Source: Chloroflexota bacterium
Lineage (GTDB): Bacteria > Chloroflexota > Dehalococcoidia > Bin125
Length of the DNA: 64,000 nt
Direction: 5' to 3'
Assembly (NCBI GenBank): GCA_028875225.1
Contig: JAPPFB010000005.1
Location: forward strand, 1 to 64,000
Both the position numbers and the translations under genes were made by a program. The notes beneath the pieces were generated by a model, which saw only the letters and a program-made list of their open reading frames with translations, did not search any database and was not told the origin of the DNA. Below are positions 43,173 to 51,789 of this stretch, piece after piece. How positions within the stretch are numbered: the stretch's first letter is position 1; the number at the start of each line of letters is the position of its first letter.

Positions 43173-43852
43173 CACCCTGCCCGTCCTCGGCGACCAAGGC
43201 GATACCCGAGTGCGGCGACGACGACCATTGCGGCGAGCGCGCCCAGCGCGAGCCAGATAATCGGTCCGACGCCGAGTGAGATCTCGGAATCGGCTTCGGC
43301 CGTTCGGACGACTGTCGGTGTCGCAGTGGCCGGAGCGTCGGCGGCGCTCGGGTCTTCTTCCGTATCGCCGGGGTATGCAATCAAGAGCTCCTGCGCGATC
43401 TTGCGATCCTCCTGGATTTGCCAGGGCTCTGGATCGGCGCTCACGTAGAAGATCAGCCAGCCGGAGTCTTCGTCGCCGTCCTCGGCGGAAAGATTGGACC
43501 ACAGGACCGCATAGCGACCTGGGGGGAGCTCGACATTGATGTGTGCGGTCATGACCTTGCGATCGTCGTTGCTGATCTGCACCGGTCCGATCTCGTATAC
43601 GTCAAGCAAATCCGAGCTCGTGGTCCGGGCCAATTCCATGGTGTTGGCGCCCTCGCGGCGGAAGAGCTCCTGGGTGAAACGGATCGTGATCTTGGTCGGC
43701 GATTCGCTCAGTTGCTCGGCGAAGGCCGGGCTCGAGGACTCGTAGGCGGCGTGCGCGGACGTCGGTGAACTGTGAAGCCAGGAGGCCGCTGCAGCCAGGA
43801 TCAGGGCGAGCAGCAGTCGCCGACTATTCGCCGTGAGCGTCGTGTTCGCCAT
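43172..43852 (-). CDS. CopC-domain protein with C-terminal membrane anchor
   Basis: A 226-aa exported protein. After the signal peptide (cleavage probably at SAHA|AY or before HAAYESSSP) it has a CopC-like fold (SPAFAEQLSESPTKITIRF, GRYAVLWSNLSAEDGD), a Pro/Ala/Thr linker and one transmembrane helix with a basic tail (YRLGRRGRAG). It differs from the CopC in the fusion by being a single anchored domain. It overlaps the upstream lipoprotein gene by 29 bp. Confidence 0.85.
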   Translation of the reverse strand: MANTTLTANSRRLLLALILAAAASWLHSSPTSAHAAYESSSPAFAEQLSESPTKITIRFTQELFRREGANTMELARTTSSDLLDVYEIGPVQISNDDRKVMTAHINVELPPGRYAVLWSNLSAEDGDEDSGWLIFYVSADPEPWQIQEDRKIAQELLIAYPGDTEEDPSAADAPATATPTVVRTAEADSEISLGVGPIIWLALGALAAMVVVAALGYRLGRRGRAG

Positions 43853-44372
43853 CGTTACTCTGGCCGCCGTGGCTCTCGTCGTGCATCGGAGGTTCGAGAC
43901 CGGCCAGTTGCGGCACGGCCGGCAGCGATTCGTTGCTCAACCATGCCTCCAGCGTCGCCTCGAACGTGTGCGCCAGGGCATGGACAATCCTGGACGGTTC
44001 GGCCGCCGCGTGGGCGTCGTCGTTGCGGAATGCGGCCAGGAGTGAATCGAGCCACTCGGCGTACTGCTCCACGTGGCCATCCAGCTCGGCCGGCCAGTCG
44101 GTCCAATCAAGCACTTCTCGGGCGCGTCGCGCCCAGATCACAGCGTCGGCGGGGATTCGCTGTTCGTCGCGCACGACTGCGTCGAGATGGTGGTAGCGCA
44201 GTGGATTGAGCGGCTCGAGCGCCGCCAGCACCTGCGCGCGATGCGCGGCTTCCCGGGCCTGCGCAGCGTCGACTTCGATATCGTCGATGTCGTTGACATT
44301 GGGCACCCGACATGCGCTCAAGCTCAACGCCAGCATGATGGCTATCGCAGAGAGTGCGGTGAGGCGTCTCAT
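43824..44372 (-). CDS. Lipoprotein with His-rich C-terminus
   Basis: A 182-aa protein with lipobox LSAC at residues ~18-21, a mostly helical body, and a C-terminal tail rich in His, Asp, Glu and Met (MHDESHGGQSNDGEHDAHGE) that could bind Cu or other metals. First gene of the operon ending in the CopC-CopD fusion. I do not recognise the helical domain; a metal-delivery lipoprotein is inferred from the tail and the context. Confidence 0.75.
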   Translation of the reverse strand: MRRLTALSAIAIMLALSLSACRVPNVNDIDDIEVDAAQAREAAHRAQVLAALEPLNPLRYHHLDAVVRDEQRIPADAVIWARRAREVLDWTDWPAELDGHVEQYAEWLDSLLAAFRNDDAHAAAEPSRIVHALAHTFEATLEAWLSNESLPAVPQLAGLEPPMHDESHGGQSNDGEHDAHGE

Positions 44373-44465
44373 CTACACTGAGCTTACGCGCAGTCCCGTC
44401 GAGCGGGGCGCGGCTCAGACTCAAACCACCTTCAGTCAACCTCATCGGGTAATGCGAGGCGATCG

Positions 44466-44825
44466 ATGTACCTGGCCATGAACCGCTTCAGTGTGAATGT
44501 CGAACGCGAGGTGGAGTGGGAAGAAATCTGGAGGAATCGCGAGACGTATCTGCAGGAGGTGCCCGGGTTTGTGCAGTTCATGTTGCTGCGCGGCGCAGAG
44601 CCGGGCGACTACATCTCATACTCGGTGTGGGAGGATCAGGCGGCGTTTCACGCCTGGACGCAGTCGGAGGCGTTCCGCAAGGGTCACGCCCAGGGGACGG
44701 TCGCCGGCGTGCTGACTGGTCCGCCGCAACTGGGTCTGTACGAGCCGGTGATCAACGAAACGGCGACCTCGCGGGAGCTGATTGACACGGCGCCCGATCC
44801 GAATCGTCGCGGTCCTCGACACTGA
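44466..44825 (+). CDS. ABM-type (heme-degrading monooxygenase-like) small protein
   Basis: A 119-aa protein with the dimeric alpha+beta-barrel pattern of the antibiotic-biosynthesis-monooxygenase family: MNRFSVN, EEIWRNRETYLQEVPGF and YSVWEDQAAFHAWTQSEAF. Members include IsdG-like heme oxygenases and quinol monooxygenases. Starts at 44466 or 44478 are both possible. It stands alone, divergent from the copper operon. Confidence 0.8.
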   Translation: MYLAMNRFSVNVEREVEWEEIWRNRETYLQEVPGFVQFMLLRGAEPGDYISYSVWEDQAAFHAWTQSEAFRKGHAQGTVAGVLTGPPQLGLYEPVINETATSRELIDTAPDPNRRGPRH

Positions 44826-44858
44826 CGAACATTTCGGACTTTGCCGCAAGCCCAACTT

Positions 44859-44951
44859 CGTCATGGCCGCGCCCTGTGGCGGCAATCTCGGTGACAGGGC
44901 GAAGGCCGAGTTCATCACTGCGAGAAACCCGCGGCAAGCGCGGGTATGACG
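44859..44951 (-). repeat. GTCAT-ended inverted-repeat element, copy C
   Basis: About 93 bp from CGTCATGGCCGCGCCC to GCGCGGGTATGACG, in reverse orientation relative to copies A and B and more diverged in the arm next to 44859. It sits in the 231-bp gap before the first tandem SDR gene; the rest of that gap shows nothing else I can support apart from the ribosome site AGAGGA. Confidence 0.7.
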
Positions 44952-45056
44952 ACATCGGGACGGAAGCTACCGAGCCTCGGTGGTAGCCTGTGCCCACCTG
45001 TGAAATTTTTCCCGCAAGCCGGACGTGACGGTGTGGCGGGCTGAGAGGAAACACAC

Positions 45057-45962
45057 ATGGGAATGCTTGATGGCCGGGTGGCGATCGTCACCGGCGCGGG
45101 TCGTGGGATTGGCGCCGAAACGGCCAAGCTGTTCGCCTCCGAAGGCGCCAAAGTCGTGGTCAACGATCTCGGCGGCGCGGTCGACGGCTCCGGCGCGGCC
45201 GCTGCTCCGGCGGATGAAGTCGTGGCGGCGATCCGCGACGCGGGCGGCGAAGCGGTCGCCAACTACTCCTCAGTCGCCGACTACAACGCGGCCGAGGGCA
45301 TCGTCAAGGACGCGCTGGACAACTTCGGCGACCTCGACATCGTGGTCAACACCGCCGGCATCCTCCGCGACCGGATGGTCTTCAACATGACCGAGGCCGA
45401 GTGGGACGCCGTGCTCGACGTCCATCTCAAGGGTCACTTCAACCTGACCAAGTACGCCTCGATCCACTGGCGCTCTGAGCGCAAGGGCCACTACCGGCTG
45501 ATCAACTTCTCCTCGGTCTCCGGCATCTTCGGCGCGCCCGGCCAGCCCAACTACGCAGCGGCCAAGATGGGTATCGTCGGCTTCACTTACAGCTGCGCGA
45601 ACGCGCTGGGACGCTACGGCGCGACCGCCAATGCAATCTCGCCGGGCGCGTCAACTCGCATGACCGACACCGTGCCGGAAGAGCGACGTCGCGCAGGCAG
45701 CGACATCGGCGACTCCTCGGAAGAGGATCCACAGCGCTCACCGGCCAACGTCGCCGTGCCGCTGGTCTACATCGCGTCGGAGGAGTCGGACTGGCTGAAC
45801 GGTCAGATCGTTGGCGCATCGGGCTACGAGCTACAGCTCTTCAACAAGCCTGCCGTGATCCGCCAGGTGCGAGGCACCGAGCGCTGGACGACCGCGGGCG
45901 CAGCCCAGCAAATCGAAGAACTGTTCAAGCCGGCCGTCGGCGGCGGCGGCTTCTACGGTTAG
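45057..45962 (+). CDS. SDR-family dehydrogenase (tandem copy 1)
   Basis: A 301-aa SDR: VAIVTGAGRGIGAETAK, NDLGGAVDG (resembling the dehydrogenase part of multifunctional enzyme type 2), NTAGIL, NFSSVSG and YAAAK. It lies 63 bp before a paralogue of the same length. Probable 3-hydroxyacyl-CoA or related alcohol dehydrogenase; substrate inferred only from the motif. Confidence 0.88.
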   Translation: MGMLDGRVAIVTGAGRGIGAETAKLFASEGAKVVVNDLGGAVDGSGAAAAPADEVVAAIRDAGGEAVANYSSVADYNAAEGIVKDALDNFGDLDIVVNTAGILRDRMVFNMTEAEWDAVLDVHLKGHFNLTKYASIHWRSERKGHYRLINFSSVSGIFGAPGQPNYAAAKMGIVGFTYSCANALGRYGATANAISPGASTRMTDTVPEERRRAGSDIGDSSEEDPQRSPANVAVPLVYIASEESDWLNGQIVGASGYELQLFNKPAVIRQVRGTERWTTAGAAQQIEELFKPAVGGGGFYG

Positions 45963-46004
45963 CCCCCTCCGTCACTTCGTGACACCTCCCCCAGAGGGGG
46001 AGGT
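45962..46004 (-). repeat. Two-hairpin repeat, class II copy B
   Basis: Read on the - strand: ACCTCCCCC-TCT-GGGGGAGGT, GTCAC-GAA-GTGAC, GGAGGGGGC. Stem 1 and tail match copy A at 20278-20320 exactly; stem 2 differs at two pairs that change together. It fills most of the gap between the two SDR genes. Confidence 0.75.
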
Positions 46005-46025
46005 CCGGAACAAGGGAGAGACATC

Positions 46026-46931
46026 ATGGGAATGCTTGATAATCGCGTCGCGATCGTGACCGGCGCGGGACGCGGTATTGGCGCCGAGGTCTCCAAGCTG
46101 TTCGCCGCCAACGGCGCCAGCGTGGTCGTCAACGACCTCGGCGGCGCGGTCGACGGTACCGGCGGCGAATCCGGACCAGCCGACGAGACCGTCGCCACCA
46201 TCCGCGACGCCGGCGGCAACGCCGTCGCCAACTACACCTCAGTCGCCGACTACAACGGCGCGGAGGGCATCATCCAGCAGGCGCTGGACGAGTACGGCCG
46301 CCTCGACATTCTGGTCAATGTCGCCGGGAACCTGCGCGACCGGATGGTCTTCAACATGACCGAAGAGGAATGGGACGCGGTCGTCGCGGTGCACATGAAG
46401 GGCACCTTCAACACGACCAAGTACGCCTCGATCTACTGGCGCGCCAACCGCGAGGGTCATTACCGGCTGATCAACTTCACTTCTGGTTCCGGCCTGCACG
46501 GCGCTCCCGGACAGCCGAATTACGCCGCCGCGAAGCTGGGCATTGTCGGCTTCACTTATAGCTGCGCGAACGCGCTGGGACGCTACGGCGTGACTTCCAA
46601 CGCGATCGGCCCGGGCGCCTCGACGCGGATGACCGACACCGTGCCGACGGAGCGACGCTCGCGGGGCTTCGACGAGGATTCCGAGACCACCGTCGATCCG
46701 CGCCGCTCGCCGGCCAACGTCGCCGTGCCGATTGTCTATATCGCCTCCGAGGCTTCCGACTGGCTCAACGGCCAGGTGATCCAGGCCATGGGCTACGACA
46801 TCGGCCTCTACAACCAGTACGAGATCATCCGCAATCTCTCCAGCAACGAGGGCTGGAGCGTCGAGCGCGCAGCCGAGGAGATTGAGCGGGTCTTCAAGCC
46901 GGCGATCGAGGGCAGCCGCCTGTTCGGCTAA
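46026..46931 (+). CDS. SDR-family dehydrogenase (tandem copy 2)
   Basis: A 301-aa paralogue of the preceding gene, starting identically (MGMLD) and sharing NDLGGAVDG, NVAGNLRDRMVFNMTEEEWD and YAAAK. The segment before YAAAK reads NFTSGSG, so the catalytic Ser position is retained within a changed context. Differences cluster in the substrate loop after TRMTDTVP, suggesting divergence of specificity after duplication. Ribosome site AGGGAGAG. Confidence 0.88.
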   Translation: MGMLDNRVAIVTGAGRGIGAEVSKLFAANGASVVVNDLGGAVDGTGGESGPADETVATIRDAGGNAVANYTSVADYNGAEGIIQQALDEYGRLDILVNVAGNLRDRMVFNMTEEEWDAVVAVHMKGTFNTTKYASIYWRANREGHYRLINFTSGSGLHGAPGQPNYAAAKLGIVGFTYSCANALGRYGVTSNAIGPGASTRMTDTVPTERRSRGFDEDSETTVDPRRSPANVAVPIVYIASEASDWLNGQVIQAMGYDIGLYNQYEIIRNLSSNEGWSVERAAEEIERVFKPAIEGSRLFG

Positions 46932-47013
46932 CCCACCTTCACGGTTCGTTACGCTCAAGCGGCGGCTCGATCGGGCCGCCGCTTCGCGTTTCCAGCGCCT
47001 GAAAGGGCGAACC

Positions 47014-47529
47014 ATGACCGACGACCTGATCATTCGCGCGGCTGTTGACGAAGATGTGCCTCAACTCGCAGATCTCTACAACCACTACATCATCAACACG
47101 CCGGCCACCTTCGACCTCGAACCGCACACGGTTCCGGAAAAACGAGCGTGGTTCGCTAAGTTCTCTGATTCAGGTCCCTACCGCGTGATGGTTGCCGTCG
47201 AGCCAAGCGGCAAGATTGTGGGCCACTCCTATTCCAGTGAGCTCTATCCGAAGGCCGCCTACGACAGCAGTGTCGCGACCAGCGTCTACCTCTTGCCGGG
47301 CGAGGTCGGGCGAGGCGTTGGCACGCGCCTCTGGTATGCGCTCTACGACGAGTTGCTCAAGGTTGACGAGCTCCACCAGATCTTCGCGCTGATCACATTG
47401 CCGAACGAAGCGTCGGTCGGCATGACGGAGAAGGTCGGCTACACGCTCTCGGGAATCTGGAAGGAGTGCGGTCGCAAGTTCGACCAGTACTGGGACGTGG
47501 GCATCTGGCAGCGGCCGATGCGTCCCTGA
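47014..47529 (+). CDS. GNAT-family N-acetyltransferase (phosphinothricin acetyltransferase-like)
   Basis: A 171-aa acetyltransferase: IIRAAVDEDVPQLADLYNHY start, acetyl-CoA loop GEVGRGVGTRLWYALYDEL and the C-terminal GFKxxG-type substrate end. It resembles Pat/Bar-type amino-group acetylases, acting on small amines. ATG 47014 has AAAGGG upstream; the longer ORF begins within the SDR gene. Confidence 0.88.
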   Translation: MTDDLIIRAAVDEDVPQLADLYNHYIINTPATFDLEPHTVPEKRAWFAKFSDSGPYRVMVAVEPSGKIVGHSYSSELYPKAAYDSSVATSVYLLPGEVGRGVGTRLWYALYDELLKVDELHQIFALITLPNEASVGMTEKVGYTLSGIWKECGRKFDQYWDVGIWQRPMRP

Positions 47530-47589
47530 GTATCCGATCTCAGCCACAATCGCAGCGTCCCCGGTAGGATTGAGCCAAGGGAGTCTGTC

Positions 47590-47805
47590 ATGGCCACCTT
47601 TGCCGATATCACGAGGCCGGTCCGACAGCTCATCGGCGTACCGCGCCTGTTGCGGCGCAGGCCTCGGGATCCTCGCATGCCCAAGCCCGGCACGCCCGAG
47701 TGGTCGCGGGAGGCGCGTCGGCAGGCCGCGCACCTTGCGGCAAGCCCCGGCGAAACAGAAGACATTGCCTTTGTCGACAGCCTCTACGAGCCAGAAGACG
47801 AATGA
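47590..47805 (+). CDS. Putative MazE-like antitoxin of toxin-antitoxin module 1
   Basis: A 71-aa basic-then-acidic protein. Its second half (GTPEWSREARRQAAHLAASP, then acidic EDIAFVDSLYEPEDE) resembles small antitoxins paired with MazF/PemK toxins. The stop overlaps the toxin ATG by 4 bp, the usual coupling for such pairs. Confidence 0.72.
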   Translation: MATFADITRPVRQLIGVPRLLRRRPRDPRMPKPGTPEWSREARRQAAHLAASPGETEDIAFVDSLYEPEDE

Positions 47806-48197
47806 CCGAGCTGGTCTGCGGTGATATCTGGTTTGTCGAAGGCGGCGGAGATTATCTGAACAAAGGGCGTCCCGCCGTCGTTCTGCACAACAACGAGTTT
47901 CGGTCTGTTCGGTCGGTCACCGTTTGTCTGCTGACCAGCAACACAGACTCTGCTTCCGATCCGCTGTTGCGAGTTCCGATTCGGCCATCGCTCAAGAACG
48001 GCCTTGAGCGCCCAAGCTGGCTCATGGTCGACAAGATCCAGACAGTCCGCCGCTCACGGCTCAAGCAGCGAATCGGAGAAGCTGAGACGGACGTAATCGA
48101 CGCCGCTATCGAACTTGCGACGCCGTTTCTCAATTGCCAGTCCGGGAGTCTCACGACCTGGCGGCGATTGCGTCGGCTGTTGCGGATTAGTGGTTGA
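47802..48197 (+). CDS. MazF/PemK-family mRNA interferase toxin 1
   Basis: A 131-aa toxin of the MazF/PemK fold: VCGDIWFVEGGGDYLNKGRPAVV start and a central VRSVTVCLLTSN strand. MazF toxins cleave mRNA at short sequences until neutralised by the antitoxin upstream. The C-terminus is basic and longer than in module 2. Related in its GGGD and RPA motifs to the toxin at 51786. Confidence 0.82.
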   Translation: MTELVCGDIWFVEGGGDYLNKGRPAVVLHNNEFRSVRSVTVCLLTSNTDSASDPLLRVPIRPSLKNGLERPSWLMVDKIQTVRRSRLKQRIGEAETDVIDAAIELATPFLNCQSGSLTTWRRLRRLLRISG

Positions 48198-48282
48198 GGC
48201 GCGGACTATCCTACGGATACGGGCTGCTACTCAACGTTTAGGCTGATCGACTGAGAACTCTGACGCGACGGAGGAACCGACG

Positions 48283-49206
48283 ATGAGCGACCGGATCGGG
48301 ATGGGACTGGCCAACTTTCCGTTCTCCGACGTGGAGACGATGTGGCGATGGATTGACCTGTGTGAAGAGCATGACGTCGATTCGATCTGGCAGACCGACC
48401 GCCTGATTTCTCGGGAGCCGATCCTCGAGTCGATGACCTTCATGGCGGCCCTGGCGGCACGCACCGAGAAGCTCAAGTTCGGCATGAACGTGGTCGTGGT
48501 CGGCTTCCGCGACCCGCTGGTGCTGGCCAAGCAGTGCGCGACGATCGACTTCCTCTCCAACGGCCGAATGCTGCCCGCCTTCGGCGTTGGCGGCGCGTTC
48601 GCGCCCGAGTGGAACGTCACTCATCGTCAGCTGCGAGGCCGCGCGCCGATCGCCGACGAGATACTGGACATCATCCACGGACTCTGGAACGAGGACTCGT
48701 TTACCTACCACGGCGAGCACTTCACCTACGACAACGCCACCATCTCGCCGAGGCCGGTCCAGGACCCGCTGCCGCTCTGGATTGGCGGGCATAGCAAGGC
48801 GGCGATCCGGCGCACGGCACGGATCGGCACGGGCTGGGTCGCGGGTGTCCAGTCGGCGCACGAGGTGGGACCAATCATCCAGCAGATCAAGGCAGCGCTT
48901 GCCGAGGCGGGGCGCACGGATTACGAACCGGATCACTTTGGCGCCGGCTTCGCCTACCACTTCGGCTCGTGGGACGACGCGGATGTTCAAGACAGCATCA
49001 CCGCGATCAAGCGACGACTGCCCGACGTCGATCCTGCCACCTTCTATTCGGTGGGGACCGCAGACGACATCCTGCGCCGCGTTGACGAATACCGCGCTGC
49101 AGGCGTGAGCAAGTTCATCATGCGCCCGGTCGCGCGCGGCGACGACGCGATCATGTATCAGTCTCAACGCCTGTTCGACGAGGTGCTGCCCGTCGTGCAT
49201 GCCTGA
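48283..49206 (+). CDS. LLM-class (luciferase-like) flavin/F420-dependent oxidoreductase
   Basis: A 307-aa TIM-barrel enzyme: IDLCEEHDVDSIWQTDR, FGMNVVVVGFRDPLVLAKQ, LSNGRMLPAFGVGGA and PLWIGGHSKAAIRR. Proteins of this group use FMNH2 or F420; the cofactor cannot be decided. Stand-alone gene after toxin module 1. Confidence 0.87.
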   Translation: MSDRIGMGLANFPFSDVETMWRWIDLCEEHDVDSIWQTDRLISREPILESMTFMAALAARTEKLKFGMNVVVVGFRDPLVLAKQCATIDFLSNGRMLPAFGVGGAFAPEWNVTHRQLRGRAPIADEILDIIHGLWNEDSFTYHGEHFTYDNATISPRPVQDPLPLWIGGHSKAAIRRTARIGTGWVAGVQSAHEVGPIIQQIKAALAEAGRTDYEPDHFGAGFAYHFGSWDDADVQDSITAIKRRLPDVDPATFYSVGTADDILRRVDEYRAAGVSKFIMRPVARGDDAIMYQSQRLFDEVLPVVHA

Positions 49207-49218
49207 CCGCCGGAACGG

Positions 49219-50217
49219 CTAGGGGTACGACGGCAATGGCAGATTCGGGAACGCCCGCTTGACGCCCTTCACGGCGGCGCGCTTGGCCGTCGCGGCGACG
49301 CTCTGTTCCTTCTTCAGGTCGGACGCCGAGCTGGGCAACACCGAGGCGTCTCCGGCAACGAGCGGATCGCTCCAGGCGCGTAGCTTGGACATGGTGATCG
49401 GTCCGTCGACACGATCGCAGAAATGCGTGAATGGCCGCCATCCAGCATCTGTTCGCCTCGGCTTCGTGTAGACCGCACGGCCGGCAGCGAGACACAGCGC
49501 AATCCCGCCGGCGACGTCCCAGATCCGGGATCCCTCGAACAGCGCCATCTGGACCGAGCCTTCGGCCGCCAGCGCCAGTTCGGTCGCGGTGCTGCCGAAC
49601 GTTCGGGCGATTCCGAAGCGGCGGCCTGCGGGGCCGGTGACGCCGCCGGTCCCGGCCGGCACCGTGCTCAATCGCGAGGCCGCCTGCAATGCCGGAGCAC
49701 CGCAATCGACTTCCTCGCCGTTGAACATCAGCCCCTGACCCGTGGTGGCGTGGTACACACCCGGGGAGAGAAAGCGATTTGACGGCAGCCACATCGCGCC
49801 GGCGATCGGCGTTCCTCGATGGAGAATGCCGATCGAGCAGGCAAACATACCGATCCCGTTGATGAAGTTCGAGGTGCCGTCGAGCGGATCGACCACCCAG
49901 ACGATGTCCGCATCGCTCGGACCGCCGTTGTCTCGTTCTTCGCCCAGCACGCCATGAGTCGGAAACTGGCGGTGAACCTCCTCACGGATCAGGTCCTCGA
50001 TCGCGTGATCGACCTCTGTCACCGGATCGTGGGCGTTCTGGCCTTTGAACGAGATCTCAATGGTTGCGTGGAAGCCATCCATGAGCGTCTCTCCGCCGCG
50101 TTCCGCCAGCGATCGAGCGACTTCTCCCAGATGAGCTAGCTCATCTGCCGAAAGTTCATCAGGGTCGGATTGAACGGATTTGTCGATGCTTGAATCTGTA
50201 TCAGTCATGTTGCTCAT
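49219..50217 (-). CDS. Inositol monophosphatase-family protein
   Basis: A 332-aa Mg-dependent phosphatase of the IMPase/FIG fold: the metal-binding WVVDPLDGTSNFINGIG and IWDVAGGIALCLAAG motifs are intact, as is EE-type ligand LGEERDN. It may dephosphorylate inositol phosphate, PAP or a sugar phosphate. The first ~25 residues are acidic and variable, so the exact start (50217 or 50208) is open. Divergent from the FIST gene. Confidence 0.87.
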   Translation of the reverse strand: MSNMTDTDSSIDKSVQSDPDELSADELAHLGEVARSLAERGGETLMDGFHATIEISFKGQNAHDPVTEVDHAIEDLIREEVHRQFPTHGVLGEERDNGGPSDADIVWVVDPLDGTSNFINGIGMFACSIGILHRGTPIAGAMWLPSNRFLSPGVYHATTGQGLMFNGEEVDCGAPALQAASRLSTVPAGTGGVTGPAGRRFGIARTFGSTATELALAAEGSVQMALFEGSRIWDVAGGIALCLAAGRAVYTKPRRTDAGWRPFTHFCDRVDGPITMSKLRAWSDPLVAGDASVLPSSASDLKKEQSVAATAKRAAVKGVKRAFPNLPLPSYP

Positions 50218-50273
50218 ATCAGCAGGTTACCCTTTGGTTTGCTACCCGCACCCTCGGCGAAGGACTTACTCAA

Positions 50274-51518
50274 ATGTCTAACCAACCCGCAACATCGGAT
50301 GACACGATCCGTCGCTCGAGTGGTCCCGGCCAAGCTACCGTGCAGACGTCGACGGCCGGCGCATCAGCCGCAGTGGGGTTCGAGGCCGAGTGGGAGGCAG
50401 CGTGCGACTCGGCCCTGAACGGCCTGGACCTCAACGGGCCGCCAGACCTGCTGATGGTCTTTGTCGATTCCCGCTACGCCGCACACTATGACGAGATCAT
50501 CACTCGCTTGCGAGAGCAGACCGGCGCCCGACAACTGATTGGCGCCTCAGGGCAGAGCGTGATTGGGTCATCGCTGGAAGCGGAAGAGGGCTCCGCCATC
50601 GCCGTGCTGGGCGTTCACTTGCCCGAGGCCGAACTGACGCCGATCGCGATCGACCCCCAGTCGATGTCCGATGACGTCTTTGCGCCGCTGCAGGACGGCC
50701 CCGACGTGTGGCTCTTCTTCAGCAATCCATTCACGATCATGACCGACCAGCTCGTTGCGCATCTGCAACAGCTGCGACCGGAGATCACGCTGCTGGGCGG
50801 GATGGCGTCGTCACACCGTCAGCAACAAGGCTGCGCGGTGTTCATCGATCACCAGGTTCTCATGGGCGGCGCGGTGATGATGGGACTGAGCGGCGTCTCG
50901 GTCAAACCGGTGGTCGCCCAGGGCGCTGAGCCGCTGGGCCAGCCCTGGATCGTGACCGAATGCGAAGCCAACACGGTCAAGTCGCTTGGTTCCCGGCCCG
51001 CCCTGGAGGTCCTGCAGGAGACGCTCTGGGAGCTGGACGAATCGACGCGCGACCGCGCCGCGCGAAACCTGCTCGTCGGACTGGCCATGAACGAGTACCA
51101 GGAGAGCCACGAACGCGGCGATTTTCTGATCCGCAACGTGATGGGCGCCGACCGTGAGTCGGGCACGGTCGCGATCAACGCCATCCCCAGGGTTGGGCAG
51201 ACGTTCCAGTTCCAGTTCCGCGACGCCCAGGCGGCCGACGACGACCTGCGCACGCGCCTGTCGGACCTGCGCGACGCGCTGGAGCCCGACGAGGAAGTGC
51301 TCGGAGCACTGCTCTGTTCCTGCAACGGCCGTGGACGCGGTCTCTTCGGCGAGCCGGACCACGACGCGTCAGCGCTGTCCGAGATCTTCGGCCCAGTCCC
51401 CACGGCTGGGTTCTTCTGTAACGGAGAAATCGGCCCGGTCGGAGGCGAGAACTACCTCCACGGCTTCACCGCATCGATCGCGGTGCTGACCGCGCTCTCG
51501 CGTAGCTCGACCGGCTAA
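50274..51518 (+). CDS. FIST N- and C-domain sensory protein
   Basis: A 414-aa protein. Residues ~35-225 form FIST_N (LIGASGQSVIGSSLE, LLGGMASSHRQQQG) and ~230-395 FIST_C (LLVGLAMNEYQ, GRGRGLFGEPDHDASAL, GFFCNGEIGPVGG). FIST domains are thought to bind small ligands such as amino acids and usually sit with signalling proteins; no kinase or receptor gene is adjacent here. ATG 50274 is chosen because FIST proteins start near this point and AAGGA lies upstream. Confidence 0.88.
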   Translation: MSNQPATSDDTIRRSSGPGQATVQTSTAGASAAVGFEAEWEAACDSALNGLDLNGPPDLLMVFVDSRYAAHYDEIITRLREQTGARQLIGASGQSVIGSSLEAEEGSAIAVLGVHLPEAELTPIAIDPQSMSDDVFAPLQDGPDVWLFFSNPFTIMTDQLVAHLQQLRPEITLLGGMASSHRQQQGCAVFIDHQVLMGGAVMMGLSGVSVKPVVAQGAEPLGQPWIVTECEANTVKSLGSRPALEVLQETLWELDESTRDRAARNLLVGLAMNEYQESHERGDFLIRNVMGADRESGTVAINAIPRVGQTFQFQFRDAQAADDDLRTRLSDLRDALEPDEEVLGALLCSCNGRGRGLFGEPDHDASALSEIFGPVPTAGFFCNGEIGPVGGENYLHGFTASIAVLTALSRSSTG

Positions 51519-51543
51519 CGTTGCAGGAGAAGCGAGCGCCCGA

Positions 51544-51789
51544 ATGTCGAAACCACCGTTTGCGTTTAGCTGGTACATGCCCAACTGGGAAGAAATCGAC
51601 GCCCACCGTAAGCAGGGACTGCGACCTGTCGTTCTCTGGCTTCCCAAGAGTGACGATCCAAACTTTGCCTCCGAAGCTCGACGCCAACTGACCGAGTTGC
51701 AGTACGACGAAGCGCATGAGGCAGAAGATGTCGAAAAGTGGATCGAGTCTCACGTTGATGAGGTGTTGTTCGGCGAAGACTCACAGTGA
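51544..51789 (+). CDS. Putative MazE-like antitoxin of toxin-antitoxin module 2
   Basis: An 81-aa protein (HRKQGLRPVVLWLPKSDDP then FASEARRQLTELQ) that resembles the DUF3018-type antitoxins found before MazF toxins. It overlaps the toxin ATG by 4 bp. The SEARRQ motif is shared with the antitoxin of module 1 (SREARRQA), suggesting common ancestry of the two modules. Confidence 0.75.
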   Translation: MSKPPFAFSWYMPNWEEIDAHRKQGLRPVVLWLPKSDDPNFASEARRQLTELQYDEAHEAEDVEKWIESHVDEVLFGEDSQ

